Part shown: piece by piece, positions 11,795 to 23,438 of the stretch
Layout: the number at the start of each line of letters is the position of its first letter
Numbering within the stretch: position 1 is the first letter of the stretch
Assembly (NCBI GenBank): GCA_015680685.1
Contig: MNCI01033474.1
Location: forward strand, 2,168,383-2,232,382
DNA: 64,000 nt
From: Gnetum montanum
Taxonomy: Eukaryota > Streptophyta > Gnetopsida > Gnetales > Gnetaceae
Reading direction: 5' to 3'
Position numbers and translations under genes: made by a program
The notes under the pieces: generated by a model
What the model was told of the DNA's origin: nothing
What the model saw: only the letters and a program-made list of their open reading frames with translations
Databases searched by the model: none

Positions 11795-13477
11795 GACTAA
11801 ATCTTTGATCATGGAAAGAATTAATAAATGGAAAGTTAGGATCAATACATATTGGAAATATTGGGGTTCGATCATATCCAAACCATTGGATGTATTTTGA
11901 TGCGGTGGTAGGAATGTACCCAAACTAGGGTTCACACACATGATTAAAGTAGGCATAGTGGGGCAGATTATAAGATGTGGTCATGTGATAAGAAGTTGAT
12001 CCACTATGGCATCCATGACCATAAGACTGTATGTAAGGATCAATATGTCTTCTCACATTGTTATATTCATTGGGCCGTGTGGTTGTTAGAGTGTTAATTG
12101 GTGGCCTGGATAAGGTAATAGGAGGCATTGAGTTTGAAGAGGAAGGTGCATCAGAATGTTGGGCTTGTGTTAAGTTGGAGGATGCAGTGGTTTCAGAGCC
12201 ATGCTATCTCTTTCTATGGTCATGCCTAAAGAAAGGATGCTTCCAACAATGTGGAGGACTTCCACTACTATTGATAGTAGCAACACAAGTAATGTTCGTT
12301 GGTTGGTGCTGTGGTGCCAAACCTTCTGATACAACTAGTGGCGATGTAGAAAGAGGTGAAAGATGAGAATATTGAGAGTAAGGAGAAGTGTAAGAAACAT
12401 GAGGTGATGATCTTGTAGGAGAGGACATGGGTTGATGATACTCAGGAGAATGATAACGATGAGGTGAAGTAGAGGATGTTGATCTAGTTGGAGAAATAGG
12501 ATGTTGAACATAATAAGCATTTGGTTTCAAGTGATACAAAGGGTGTGGATAGTTTGGCAGTGGCCTCCACCACGACTAGGGGTTTTGCTACTATAGTTGA
12601 ACACTATACTTCTATATGAAATCTAGATGTAGCATTCTTCCCCAATGCTCATGTAGGTGTGACAAGATTGGGCATTGGCCTTTGGGATGATCGTATAGGC
12701 AAACATCACATTAATACTTATGATTTGCAGTTGAGCCCCTATCCTTATTTTCTTTAGCCCTTCTTTCCGATTATAGAGTGGTGTTCTATCCTATTTCTAG
12801 GTTTGGTATCTTCTATTTGTTCTAGTTGTTAAAGTTATATTGCATGGTTCTCCCTCTAATATTGTTTGCATATTCTCCACATTTTTCATGTACCCACTCT
12901 ATCATCTTATTGATCTTTGTCTTGATTTCATCTAGTGATTTTAGTATTAGCAAATATGGGGATGGTTCCACCTCCACGAGGTGAGTTGATTTCTCCTCTT
13001 CATGATTATGGACCTTTATTATTTTAAGAGTTTGGTCTTATTGAGATTTTTCAACATTCTCCCATTTGGGTATTTCTCTTTCTTTGTTTGCTACCTGCTT
13101 AATAAGCTCTTGGAATTGGTAGGTTCATAGTTCATATAGTTGACTTGGGCCATACATCCCTAGGGTCTCCCTCATTTCATTATGGAGCCCATCCATGATG
13201 TGACACATTTAGCCTTTCCTCAGAGAACCCATGGCCAAGGCATTTGTTTAACAATGAGTAAAATCTTTCTAAGGCCATGTCCAAGGGTTCATGTTTCCCT
13301 TGTTTCCACTCTTGAATTTATCTCCTCAAGGCTAATACTCATGCATAGGTTTGATATCTTTCATTGAAGAGTTTTATCATTGTAGGCCAATGAAAAATTG
13401 AATTTGGTTTTAAAGACCAATACCATAATTTTTCTTGGCCAACAAGTGTCATAAAAAAGAGCTTAATCCTTTGCCAC
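11795..13477 (-). pseudogene. gag of element D, 3' part
   Basis: Decayed gag-like reading on the minus strand. It includes the Pro/Ser/Tyr-rich C-terminal part (SPTRSTSSTSPHRYHSPEYH at 12398-12457), a zinc-knuckle-like block near 12680-12720 and the start of the retrotransposon gag core near 13200-13440. It is split by element A at 13478 and resumes at 22743. Gag forms the particle that packages the RNA. Many stops and frameshifts are present. Confidence 0.7.
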
Positions 13478-14347
13478 TGATGAGTCACCAAATAAGCAAT
13501 TCAATATCAGATCCTCGATATCAAATCTACAATATTAGATACACGATATCGGTATTGGATCCCTGATATTGGACATGTGATGTCGGAACCTGTCTCATTG
13601 GCTATAAATAAGAGATAGGGGCGCTTGGTCTTAGGGATTAGTTTCTTAGTCCCTTAGCTGAACTCTTGTAGTTTTTCTATTCTAGAGTTAGAATTATTTC
13701 TGAGTGCCTACAGTAGGAGTCATAGAGTGAATGGATCTTTATTCAAACATTGTGTACCTGAGCACACCTTATGTCCAGAAATAAAGATGAACTTTGTGAT
13801 AAACCTTGCAACATTTAGAATAGCTTAATTATTGCATTTCATGTTATTTACTATTATTTGATGCTTTCAATAGTTAATTAATGTTATTTCATGGAATTAT
13901 TAATTATCAATTACCAATGAATTAGCACACTTAACACAACCACTTCGAGCATACATGGAACACTTGGTAACCCAGTAACAATTAGTGTTTGGTAATCCCA
14001 GTAGTGTTACACTAGTTCAATATGTGTCTAGAGAGTGGGAATAGATGCTAGTGTTAGGATTTGATTCACATTAGAGTTACAAAACCCATTAGTTAATTAA
14101 ATCTTTTCATTGCACACACTTAGGAGACCAAGATAGAAAATATAAAAGAAAAGCATAAAACTCATACACCTCAAGTTTACTTAACCATACAATTGTGCCT
14201 TACAAGTAAGCTTGGGAAGACAACAACTACATAACTCATCCTTTTTCTACATAGGAGCATAAGCACTTAATCCTTAGAGTTTGACTGGATCATGTGTAAA
14301 CACTCGTATTCGTATGGTTGGGCATAGGGATACCTTGCCACTCATCA
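13478..14347 (+). repeat. Element A 5' LTR
   Basis: 870 bp, TGATGAGTCACC to CACTCATCA. U3 carries ATATC/GATAT palindromic words at 13503-13568, followed by CTATAAATAAG at 13601-13611 (TATA box). R and U5 follow, containing TCTTTATTCAAACATTGTG and the AATAAAG near 13779. Confidence 0.95.
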
Positions 14348-14366
14348 TTGGCACCGTTGCTAGGGA
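14348..14366 (+). promoter_or_regulatory. Element A primer-binding site (tRNA-Asp type)
   Basis: TTGGCACCGTTGCTAGGGA sits directly after the 5' LTR and matches the complement of a plant tRNA-Asp 3' end (TGGCGCCGTTGCCGGGGA) with a few changes. Elements C, D, E and F have the same type of site. Confidence 0.88.
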
Positions 14367-14483
14367 TTTTGTTGTTTGTGCACTGATTAGAACTTAGGAA
14401 ATCCTTCCATCATTGGAATGAATCCTTAGAGTTAACTATCCTATAATCATCAAAAAAGGGTATCACACACTGAATAATCAATC

Positions 14484-16350
14484 ATGTCTTCTTCTTCTTA
14501 TGAGAGTGCTTCATCAACTAGGTTCGACACCATGGATAATCGAAGGCGGTCTGCACATGATGATCCTCTAGTGCCCTAATAGTTTTGCATGGTATACACT
14601 CATCCTGATGAGTATATACTAGACTTTACCATGGGTGAGGGCATTCTAGAAAGATACATTGTGAAAAAGGGAAGAAAAGGGAACAACATAGGCATCATAG
14701 ATGCCATAGCTAGCATAATCACGATGAACCCCTACTTGCCACCCAAAGTATGTTAAATATAGCAGAGGCTATTAGTATCCCAACAAGGCACCAAAAAGAT
14801 AGTAGGATTAAAAGACTAGACATGAATAATATCCCATGGTTTGAAGGGGGATACAATGCTGATTCTCAAAACCATTTGCAAGAATTCCATAACACATGTG
14901 CCTTGTAGAATATAGAAAATGAGTGGCAAAAGCTAAAGTTGTTTTCATGGACATTGATCAAGGAAGTAGAAAGCTAGTACTAGTCCTTAGAATTGGAATC
15001 CATTCGTCGATGGAGTACCATGTTGGAGCTATTTAATGATAAGTATCAAACATACTCCTAAGTGTCCAACCTGCATAAGCAAATCCAAGAATGGAAACAA
15101 AGAGGATACAAATCCTTGGATGCTACAATGGGCCGATATTATTCATTGTTCCATCATTGTCCTAGCCATGGTTACTCATAGAAGGAACAACTACGCCATC
15201 TTGTAGATGGGCTTAGGTATGAAACACGAAGAAACCTTGGGACTTATGCCCAAGTAAGGCTATCCGAGCTCAAAGCCCATCAAACACAAATATTTTTGGA
15301 GCAAGTTGCTAAGGAGGAAGGTGAGTAGAGGAAAAGAGAAAGTGTAGATGAGTACAACATAGATCCTTCCCTTTGAAAGAAGGAAATTAGATTTTGTGAA
15401 GATGAAGAAGAGTCACCACTTGAAGAGATGGTGAATAGAAAGACTTTGCCCATTCAAAAATTTGCATTAGAAGTATCAGCAAAGGTGGATCAAATGTGAA
15501 ACTCCCTAGATGATAAATTTCAAACTATCCTAAAATTAGTAGAGGAGTCTAGAGAATAAAGTATTGACCAAGAGAGAAGGAAAAAGAATGAAGCTGATTA
15601 TGCACATAATAAGGGTAAGGGCAAGGTTGTTGTCATTGAAGAGGTTGTGGATTTGAACACGGACGGTGATGGTGGATGTGAGATTTGCCAATATGACCAT
15701 TCTCTAAGGGATGTTGCCTAGTGGTGTCACATCTACAAGAGTTTGGGGTGTATGCACTAAACCCATGATTACATAGATGGAAAGTACCCAAAAGGTTGCC
15801 TTATCCTCAAGGTAACCCAAGGTAGTTCCACCAACCCTTAACATATTATCTAAGTGGAGCTCCACCACAACTGAATGAACAGTATCAACGGTGGAAACAC
15901 CCACGATCATGGGGGATGCCACCACCACGTCAAGAGTACCCTGACCATCAACCTAACCCATACAAGTATTACATTTAGCAACTGATCTCTCCACATGACT
16001 CTACTAGTCACGTCACTTTTCATCCTCACTGCTAGACCCTTGAGTAGTATAGAACTTCTTCTTCTAGGGGTGATGCTCCACATATGTACTATCCTTCTCA
16101 TTTTTCTGCATCTCTTCCACCCTCAGCTCCATTACCACCTTCTCCAACTATGCATGGCAAACTTCCTACCTAGTCGCAGCAATGTAATGCTACAAGGGCT
16201 ATCAATCTTCAACCTACTACTAGTTCAAACAACTAATTAAAGAAGAGACCCTTTAGAACCAATAGTTCAACCAAGTCCTTACAACCACAAGTGAGTAATT
16301 ATCCAAATTCTTTATCATCGTTTGAATCTTTGGAGCTTCCTTCAAACTAG
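14484..16350 (+). pseudogene. gag of element A
   Basis: ATG at 14484 begins MSSSSYESASSTRFD, the same start type as the gag of element C (MSSSSHKSTSPP). The gag core lies near 14780-15330 (words such as MLELFNDKYQTY and LDATMGRYYSL). The block near 15676-15715 reads CEICQYDH, a variant zinc knuckle with three rather than four residues between the second Cys and the His. A Pro/Gln/Tyr-rich tail follows. Stops occur throughout, so no full protein can be made. Confidence 0.78.
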
Positions 16351-16353
16351 AAA

Positions 16354-16842
16354 TTGCACTCAATGAACACTGTTATGTTAACCCATGCCATCATTAATTG
16401 GATTAAAGCTAGCTATCTTCCTAGGAAATTCTTTGATCCCAAAAGTCCTCTTATTTATTTGCAAATCATTAGAAATGATCCTTGCAAAGCTCTTTTGGAT
16501 TCAAGTTCTAGTGTTAATTTAATCTCCAAGAAAATGTATAAAGCTTGGAACCTACCTCTGCTAAAGAAGAGTAACATCCATTTAAAGTTGGCCAACCAGT
16601 CCATCATTGTTCCATTGGGACTAGTGGAAGACATTGTCACTACTGTTTGGGGGTGGTTGTATCTATCTGATTTTTTAGTGATCCAAGTCAACACTTGTAA
16701 GGGGGACTTACCAATCATAATGGGAAGAGCATGGCTAAGTATGATTGATGTGTGCCTAAGAATACATGATCTTTCCCTAGAGATATCAAGAGAAAATGCA
16801 TTTGGAAATATTGAAAAGAAGAAAGTTCCATGCATTGCATAA
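16354..16842 (+). pseudogene. Retropepsin-like protease segment of element A
   Basis: An open stretch of 162 codons. The active-site region reads ALLDSSSSVNLISKKMY. In this family the loop is normally D-(T/S/L)-G, so the glycine is replaced by serine and the enzyme is expected to be dead even though the frame is open. A second conserved element, DLPIIMGRAWL, matches the ILGR-type motif near the C-terminus of retropepsins. A homologous start is seen at the truncated end of element C near 32400-32500. Confidence 0.8.
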
Positions 16843-17370
16843 AGTGACATAGAGTGTAACTGCATGTAGAAGTCCTGGTTTGTATAATACTTAACATTAA
16901 CTACATGCAACCAGTGTGCACAAGTAACTGACATACAAAGATGCCTGTATGTAGCATCCATAAGACAAGAAGGCACCCAATGGCTGATAGCTGACTTATA
17001 GAGCAATTCAACTTTATGAATGGAAGCAACTAAGAGCTTGACTTGTGCCTATATTGATAGCATAGATGAATTAGATCACGTCCATCACCAACTTCCAAGT
17101 ATTGACACTAAAAATATCCTGACGAGTTTAAGTAAGAGCCCCTTGAATTAAAATTTTTGCCCATCGGTATGGAGTATGCATTTCTCAAAAATGGAAAATT
17201 GTCAATCATTAATGCTAAGCTTGCTCCTCAAAAAAAAGAAAGACTGCTGAAGATGGTTAACAAATGGTCAAAAGCCAACTGGAATAGATCCTAGGATATG
17301 CCAACATAGAAATTACACTAACCCCTCTATAAAGCCTCGATGACTGAACCCAAAGCTTAAGTAAGTAGTT

Positions 17371-18590
17371 ATGGAAGAAACTAAACAACTCTTGAATTCT
17401 AGGCTCATCTACCCAATTGTTGATAGTGAATGGGTTAGTCCATTAGTCATTGTACCCAAAAAAGGTGGTGAATGGAGGGTGTGTATAGACTTTAGGATAT
17501 TGAACATGGTAACATTTAAAGATCATTTTCCATTGTCATTCATTAACCAATTCTTAGATACCATTGCAGGGCATTGTTACTATAGTTTTCTAGATGGTTA
17601 CAGTGGGTACAATCAAATCCAAATAGCACCAGAATACCAAGCCAAAACTACATTCACAAGTCCTTGGGGGACATTTGCATAGAAGCAAATTCTGTTTGGC
17701 TTGTTCAATGCTCCAGCAACATTTTAACATCAGGTTCTCAGTATATTTCAACAACAAATAGGGAATGATAGGGAGTTTTTTATGGATAATTTTTCCACCT
17801 ATGGAGCAAACTTTGAACAAGGATGGGACCGATTAGAGCAAGTACAAAAATGATGTGTTGAAACCAACCTAAGGCTTAATTGGTCATAAAGCCACTTAGT
17901 GGTCCAAGAGGGAATTGTATTAGGGCATAAAATTTCACAAATAGGGATAGAGGTAGATCTTTAAAAAATTAAATTCATCCAAGGAATCACTTGTCAACCT
18001 AAAATTGTAAAAGATGTCTGATCATTTCTTGGACATACTGGATATTATAGATGCTTCATCAAAAACTTTTCAAAGATTGCAAAACCATTGGTAGAATTAA
18101 TAAGAAATGACATATCCTTTGAATGAACCAAGGAATGTGCGTTAGCTTTCCAAACCTTGAAGTAGAAGCTCGTAGAAACACCCATTCTACAAGCTCTTGA
18201 CTAGTCCAGACCATTCCATATAATTACTGATGTGTCCAATTTTTCTTTAGGAGTTGTACTTACATAGTTAGATGAGCACAAATGTCCCTATTACATTCAC
18301 TATGCAAGTCGAAATATTGTTGGTGCACAACTCAGCTATACCACAATAGAAAAAAGAGTTAATGGCTATGGTTTTTGCACTAGAGAAATTTAGGCACTAT
18401 GTATTAGACTATAAGGTATTTGTACACACAAATCATAGTGTGACTCGGTTCCTTATGAATAAACCAATGGTGAGCCCTCGCATCATATGATGGCTTGTGA
18501 TCTTGCAAAATTTCGATCTCACAATAGTAGATTGTAGAGGCATTGAGAATGTTGTTGATAATCATTTATCTCGATTGTGATGGGACAATA
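17371..18590 (+). pseudogene. Reverse transcriptase and RNase H of element A
   Basis: RT motifs in order: PLVIVPKKGGEWRVCIDFR (17434-17490), PLSFINQFLDTIAG, FLDGYSGYNQIQIAPE (17590-17637), KTTFTSPWGTFA, FGLFNAPATF and FFMDNFSTYG near 17776-17805. The catalytic F-M-D-D is changed to F-M-D-N. RNase H follows with ITDVSNFSLGVVL near 18224-18262, then TTIEKRVN, FRHYVLDYKVFVHTNH and the end of the domain near 18540. Several in-frame stops and frameshifts are present. These domains would copy the element RNA and remove it. Confidence 0.92.
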
Positions 18591-18839
18591 AAGAGGATGA
18601 ATATTTAATTTCTGATTGCTTTCCTAATGAACTCATCTTTGCAGGTGTAATAAACAATCAATCACCCACAGATAAAAATTAGTATAGTAGCATTCTTACT
18701 TATCTTCTTACATAAGAAACGCCACAAGGGCTGGATGTTAAAAAGAAATAAGATTTTCTCCACCGAGTCAAACATTTCATGGAAATCAATGAACACCTTT
18801 ACAAGGTATGTTCCAATGGCTTGGTTCAATGGTGTGTTC

Positions 18840-19900
18840 CTAATGTAGATCAATTACAAGTTCTCCAAGATGCTCATGAGGGCCCTTGTGGGGATCATTA
18901 CGATGGGAGATGAATAGCTATTAAAATCTTGCTTGGAGGATATTATTGACCTACATTATTTCGAGATGACCATCATTTTGTCCAATCTTGTGAGCACTAG
19001 AATGCTAGAATGTAGGGTCCACAATAATGGATTCAACCCTTAAAACCTTTTGATATATTGGGTATTTATTTTATGGGGCCTATTACACCTCTATCTTCAA
19101 TGGAAAAGCATACATTGTTGTTGCTATTGAGTATTTTACAAAAATGGGCAAAAGCAGCTGACGTTACTAACTGTACATCATCTACTGCTACACAATTTAT
19201 TCAAAAAAAATTGTAAATAGGTTTGGCATACCTTGTACACTTATTTCTGATAATGGTACACATTTTATAGGTGTGACTTTTCAAAAGTTAATGCAAAACT
19301 TAGGAGTTAAGCATAAACTGACTACACCATATCTTCCTCAAGTGAATGGTCAAGTCGAAGTTACCAAATATAGGTGAGACTAGAGCACCAAACTAAACAA
19401 TGCTCTTTGGGCCTACCACTCCACATGGAAACTCCCTATAGGCTACTCTTCCTATGAGTTAGTGTATAGTAAAATTCCAAAAGTTCCTATCTAAGCTGAG
19501 CTCCGTACACTATCTACAACATGTGACCTTAACCTTGACCTCAGTCTAGTGCAAAAAGAATGGTTAATGAATCTTAACTTGTTAGATGAAAATCGATTAG
19601 CCACCCTGTCATCCAATGAACTACATAAGGCCTTCAAAAAAATTTCATGACCTAAGGAAAGTCAAATACCAACTAGGAGATAGGGTTCTTTATTGGAATC
19701 CCGCACATGTGCCACAATTAACTAAATTTCAAACGTTGTGGGAAGGACCTTATATCATTCATGAAAATTTTCCTTCAAGGGCCATGATGATCTATGAACC
19801 TGGAAGCCTAGATAAGAAATTATTGATCAACATCCAGAAAACCAAACCTTTCCATGAGCCCAAAATTGCTAGTACTAATGTGACCTTTGTTGATGGATAG
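18840..19900 (+). pseudogene. Integrase of element A
   Basis: The zinc-binding part reads AHEGPCGDHYDGR near 18870-18908, followed by a degraded Cys pair. The core retains ISDNGTHF (19242-19265) and the NGQVEVTK region with the catalytic Glu near 19343-19366, but the first catalytic Asp is replaced by Tyr (GIYFMGP near 19060-19080). The C-terminal part reads FQTLWEGPYIIHENFPSRA near 19727-19783, matching the GPF/Y-type tail of Ty3/gypsy integrases. The reading ends at TAG 19898-19900. Confidence 0.88.
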
Positions 19901-21869
19901 CCTTGCTCATTATTTCAGATCTCCTCCTTCCAACTCAATCGTGGCGTAGATGGCCACCAATGCTAATTATTCTAAGCCCTTAGCTTCTTTTATTTTTTTT
20001 ACACATTTTTCATTTTTTTATTTTTTTTACACCATCATTAACAATTTTACTATTTCTTTCTCTATTACATTTTGTTTGACTTATTCTCACTTATCACATA
20101 ATAAGTGCTCACAATGGTGGGTTGTAATATAATGGTGTTGATTGATAATGTTTGGTTTTTAACTTTGACTTTTAATGTTGATGCTAAGATATGGTTTCTT
20201 TTCATAAAATATGCAATGAGTCCATGTCATCCATTCATTCATATAACTCTATGATCTCCCTTTGTTTTGGAAGTGTATTGTCCCTTTTTTCTAATCAAAC
20301 CTATTAATGAATTTGTGGCTTGATATTCTTCAAACCAAGGAAAGATTCAAATGGATTGAAAAGGGTGTGACTTCAAGGGAATTTGATGCATTTGTGCTAG
20401 CTATTCTCTTGGGTTCTTGGATGTTTTTCATAGGATTTCTACCATTTTTTTGTCGACTAATATTAGGAAGTTGAATATATTAAATAAGTCTTTTCATGGT
20501 GTGGTTCTCACTAAAAAAATGGATGGGAATTAAAAGCACACCCCTTAGACATAATAAAGGAAAATGGGCTACAAGCATTGGTTATGATACTAAAAAGACA
20601 TGTTACCCATGCCTAAAGGTTCCCTCTAACTAAGGCTCTTTCTCACTTCATGTTTCTCTATTCTTTTCTTTTTGGAATGGTGGTTGCTCTGTGAAAGCAT
20701 TCTTGTTGCTTCAGGAGGATGGGTTGGTCAAGTGTGTTGATGCGAGGTCATTGGATGTGGTTAGTTTTAATCTGGATTTGGACTGAATTTTATTAAGTCA
20801 CCTTAACCACATAATACACAAGGGACTTTACACAACTTTGAGTTCAGGATTCCATTCCATTCTCTCTTCTCTTCCATCTTGCTTCATGTATTCTATCTCA
20901 TTGCTAGTTTTATGATTAGTCTATATCTTGGTTGGTGCATTGTTATTCTTTGGTAAATTCTTGTGGAAGAATTCTTAACTATTATCTCCATATATCATTC
21001 CTAGAGCTTACGGACTCTTTGGTTTGTGGGTTTGTCAAGGCATAAAGGGCATGAGCCTACTTTGGGGAGGACCCACTGGCATTTCATTTTGGAGAAATTA
21101 TTAAGTTCTTTTCCTTAAAAACATTTCTTGCACTCAACTATTTCTTGTTTCACCCCATCCATGACATCAATTTTTGTTTTTCTCTTCCCTTCTATGCATT
21201 TTTATTGGCTTCATCATTATTATTCCTGTTATCTTCCTTTTACTTTTTTTTTCCATCCTATAGTTACAGGAGGTTCGCTCTTAGTCGTGGGGGCTTGTCA
21301 CAAATTTTTTCCATTCCATTACTTATCTCACCCCTACACCTTGGGTAGTTATCAGTTACAAACCTCTAACCCAATATCTTCGATACCCACAACCTAGACA
21401 ATATACTTCATATCGAGGCAAGGTATAAATTGTATTATATCGTATCTATCCTTGTTAATTCATGATTGTGTTGTGTGTTCAAATGGTAATCACATGAACA
21501 ATGGACTGGAATAGGAGGAAGCACTCAAGATGGACTGGAGCAAGAGCATTTACAAAAGGAACAAGTTGAGTCATGTGGCTATGGATGAACAATGGTGTGC
21601 ACATTTTTGACATCAGTAGCAACACACCTCATTTTCTTTTCTCTCTTTCTCCTCAAGCTATCAAACGAGGGACTAGATGTCATCTATGTACATTGTTTAC
21701 CATAATGATTATGAATACCAATGCTATAATATGTTTGTTGATTTGTTCACTTGGCACTTTAAGTCTATCATTCCATGTCATCATCAGTTATCATTGAGTC
21801 AATAATCCCATACCTTCCCAATATTTTATAAGGAACTCGAGGACAAGTTTTCATTTAATCATGCGGGTA
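19901..21869 (+). other. Non-coding 3' region of element A
   Basis: About 2 kb between integrase and the 3' LTR, with no conserved frame. The stretch 21059-21085 (CTTTGGGGAGGACCCACT) matches the module between gag and ORF2 in elements D, E and F. Positions 21276-21300 (CTCTTAGTCGTGGGGGCTTG) match the guanine-rich tract found there. The final polypurine tract is weak (ATGCGGGTA at 21861-21869). No ORF2 is present. Confidence 0.68.
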
Positions 21870-22737
21870 TGATGAGTCACCAAATAAGCAATCTAATATT
21901 GAATCCCCAATATCGGATTCATGATATTGGATATGCAATATCAGTACTGGATCCCCAATATGAAACACATGATGTCAAAACCTATCTCGTTGGCTATAAA
22001 TAGGAGATAGGGGTGCTTGGTCTTGGGGATTAGTTTTTTAGTCCCTTAGCTGAACTCTTGCATTTTTTCTATTCCAAAGTTAGACTTATTTCTGAGTACT
22101 TGCAGTAGAAGTCATGAAGTAAACGGATCTTTATTCGAACATTATGTACCTGAGCACACCTCGTGTCCAGAAATTAAGATGAACTTTTTGATAAACCTTG
22201 CAACATTTAGAATATATTAATTATTGCATTTCATGTTATTTACTATTATTTGATGCTTTCAATAGTTAATTAATGTTATTTCATAGAATTATTAATTATC
22301 AATTACCAATGAATTAGCACACTTAGCACAACCACTTCAAGAATATGTGGAAAAGTTAGTAACCTAGTAACGATTAGTGTTTGGTAATCCCAGTAGTGTA
22401 ACACTCATTTAGGATGTGTCTGGAGAGTGGGAATAGATGCTGGTGTTAGGATTTAATTTACATTAGAGTTACAAAACCCATTAGTTAATTAAATCTTTTC
22501 ATTGCACACACTTAGAAGACCAAGATAAAAAATATAAAAAAAGCATAAAAATTATACACCTTAAGTTTACTTAACCATACAATTTTGCCTTACAAGTAAG
22601 CTTGGGAAGAAAACAACTACATAACTCATCCTTGTTCTACATAAGCACATAAGCACTTAATCTTCAGAGTTCGACCAGATCACGTGTGAATGCTCGTATT
22701 CATATGGTTGGGTGTAGGGGTACCTCGTCGCTCATCA
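21870..22737 (+). repeat. Element A 3' LTR
   Basis: 868 bp and collinear with 13478-14347; by eye roughly one base in eight differs in the first 200 bases. The TATA box CTATAAATAGG is at 21994-22004. Confidence 0.95.
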
Positions 22738-22742
22738 GCCAT

Positions 22743-23438
22743 CCATTCTCAATGTTATTCCATACATAGGCATCATAGAAGGCTCATAAATGATGTTGTA
22801 GATCTAAATCATAGCCTCCTGAGAACTTAGGAAAGTTGCTTAAATCAAGCCTAGGTAAAAGGCTTTCCTTGTGATGCCTACAGAATTTTTGAATGGCCTC
22901 TGTTATATGCATTAGGCTCTTAGTGGCTAGTAAGGGTTCATCATCACTAAAGAGGTTTTGAGTTCATTATTTGGGATGATGTTGTCTTTATTCATGTTGG
23001 AATTCTTGATTTTTTCTGTGGCTTTGATTTTTATTTCTATGCTGACTCCTTAAGGAATAGTCATTTGTGTCACACCTCGACGGTGAAAGAGTAGAGGAAG
23101 AGAGGGAACTGGAAGACTCGTCATGACTTCTGTAAGTCTTCAAGTCATCCCTTGATGTACTCTTGCTATCCATTAAGAACATCCTAGGACTTATAGGCAC
23201 ACACACACCCCCCNNNNNNNNNNNNNNNNCCCCCCCCCCCCCCCCCCCCCCAATTCTATGAGATGTTCCATTTTCACTAGTATTCTTTGAGTTGGATGAT
23301 AAAAGTCCTTGAGTATCGTTGGGGTTTCTATGAACATATGAAACTCTTGCATAAGATTGAGTACTCCAAACTTCTTCTTCATCATAAATTTGATTGTTTA
23401 TCCAATGAATTACCTCACTAGATGTTGTGTTATAATTG
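22743..23438 (-). pseudogene. gag of element D, 5' part
   Basis: Continuation of D gag after element A. It is interrupted again by element E at 23439, and the first codons (start ATG at 38332-38330) lie beyond E. The E copy of this region begins MSLSQDSNN. An assembly gap (23214-23229) and a run of 22 C (23230-23251) lie inside it. Confidence 0.68.
23214..23229. other. Assembly gap of 16 N within a C homopolymer
   Basis: Sixteen undetermined bases lie between an (AC)n-C6 stretch and 22 C residues. The homologous gag in E and F has ordinary sequence here, so a local (CA)n/C-run expansion has blocked sequencing. The true length is unknown. Confidence 0.98.

Larger units (their letters stand above)
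13478..22737 (+). mobile_element. Element A: decayed Ty3/gypsy retrotransposon inside D gag
   Basis: 9260 bp, LTRs 870 and 868 bp, target copies GCCAC (13473-13477) and GCCAT (22738-22742). Removing the element and one target copy gives D gag the same length as the F gag at that point, so the boundaries are solid. The primer site follows the 5' LTR and matches a plant tRNA-Asp 3' end. Order gag, protease, reverse transcriptase, RNase H, integrase identifies Ty3/gypsy (Metaviridae-type). The RT wording (FLDGYSGYNQIQIAPE) fits the Athila/Tat side of the plant groups, but the lineage is uncertain. Numerous stops and lost catalytic residues show it is inactive. Confidence 0.94.

Noticed and set aside
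16455-17006. 183-codon minus-strand open frame
   Set aside because: It lies opposite the protease of element A and has no family match.
21128-21397. Hydrophobic env-like frame in element A
   Set aside because: It is T-rich non-coding sequence; the frame is not kept in the matching modules of D, E or F.
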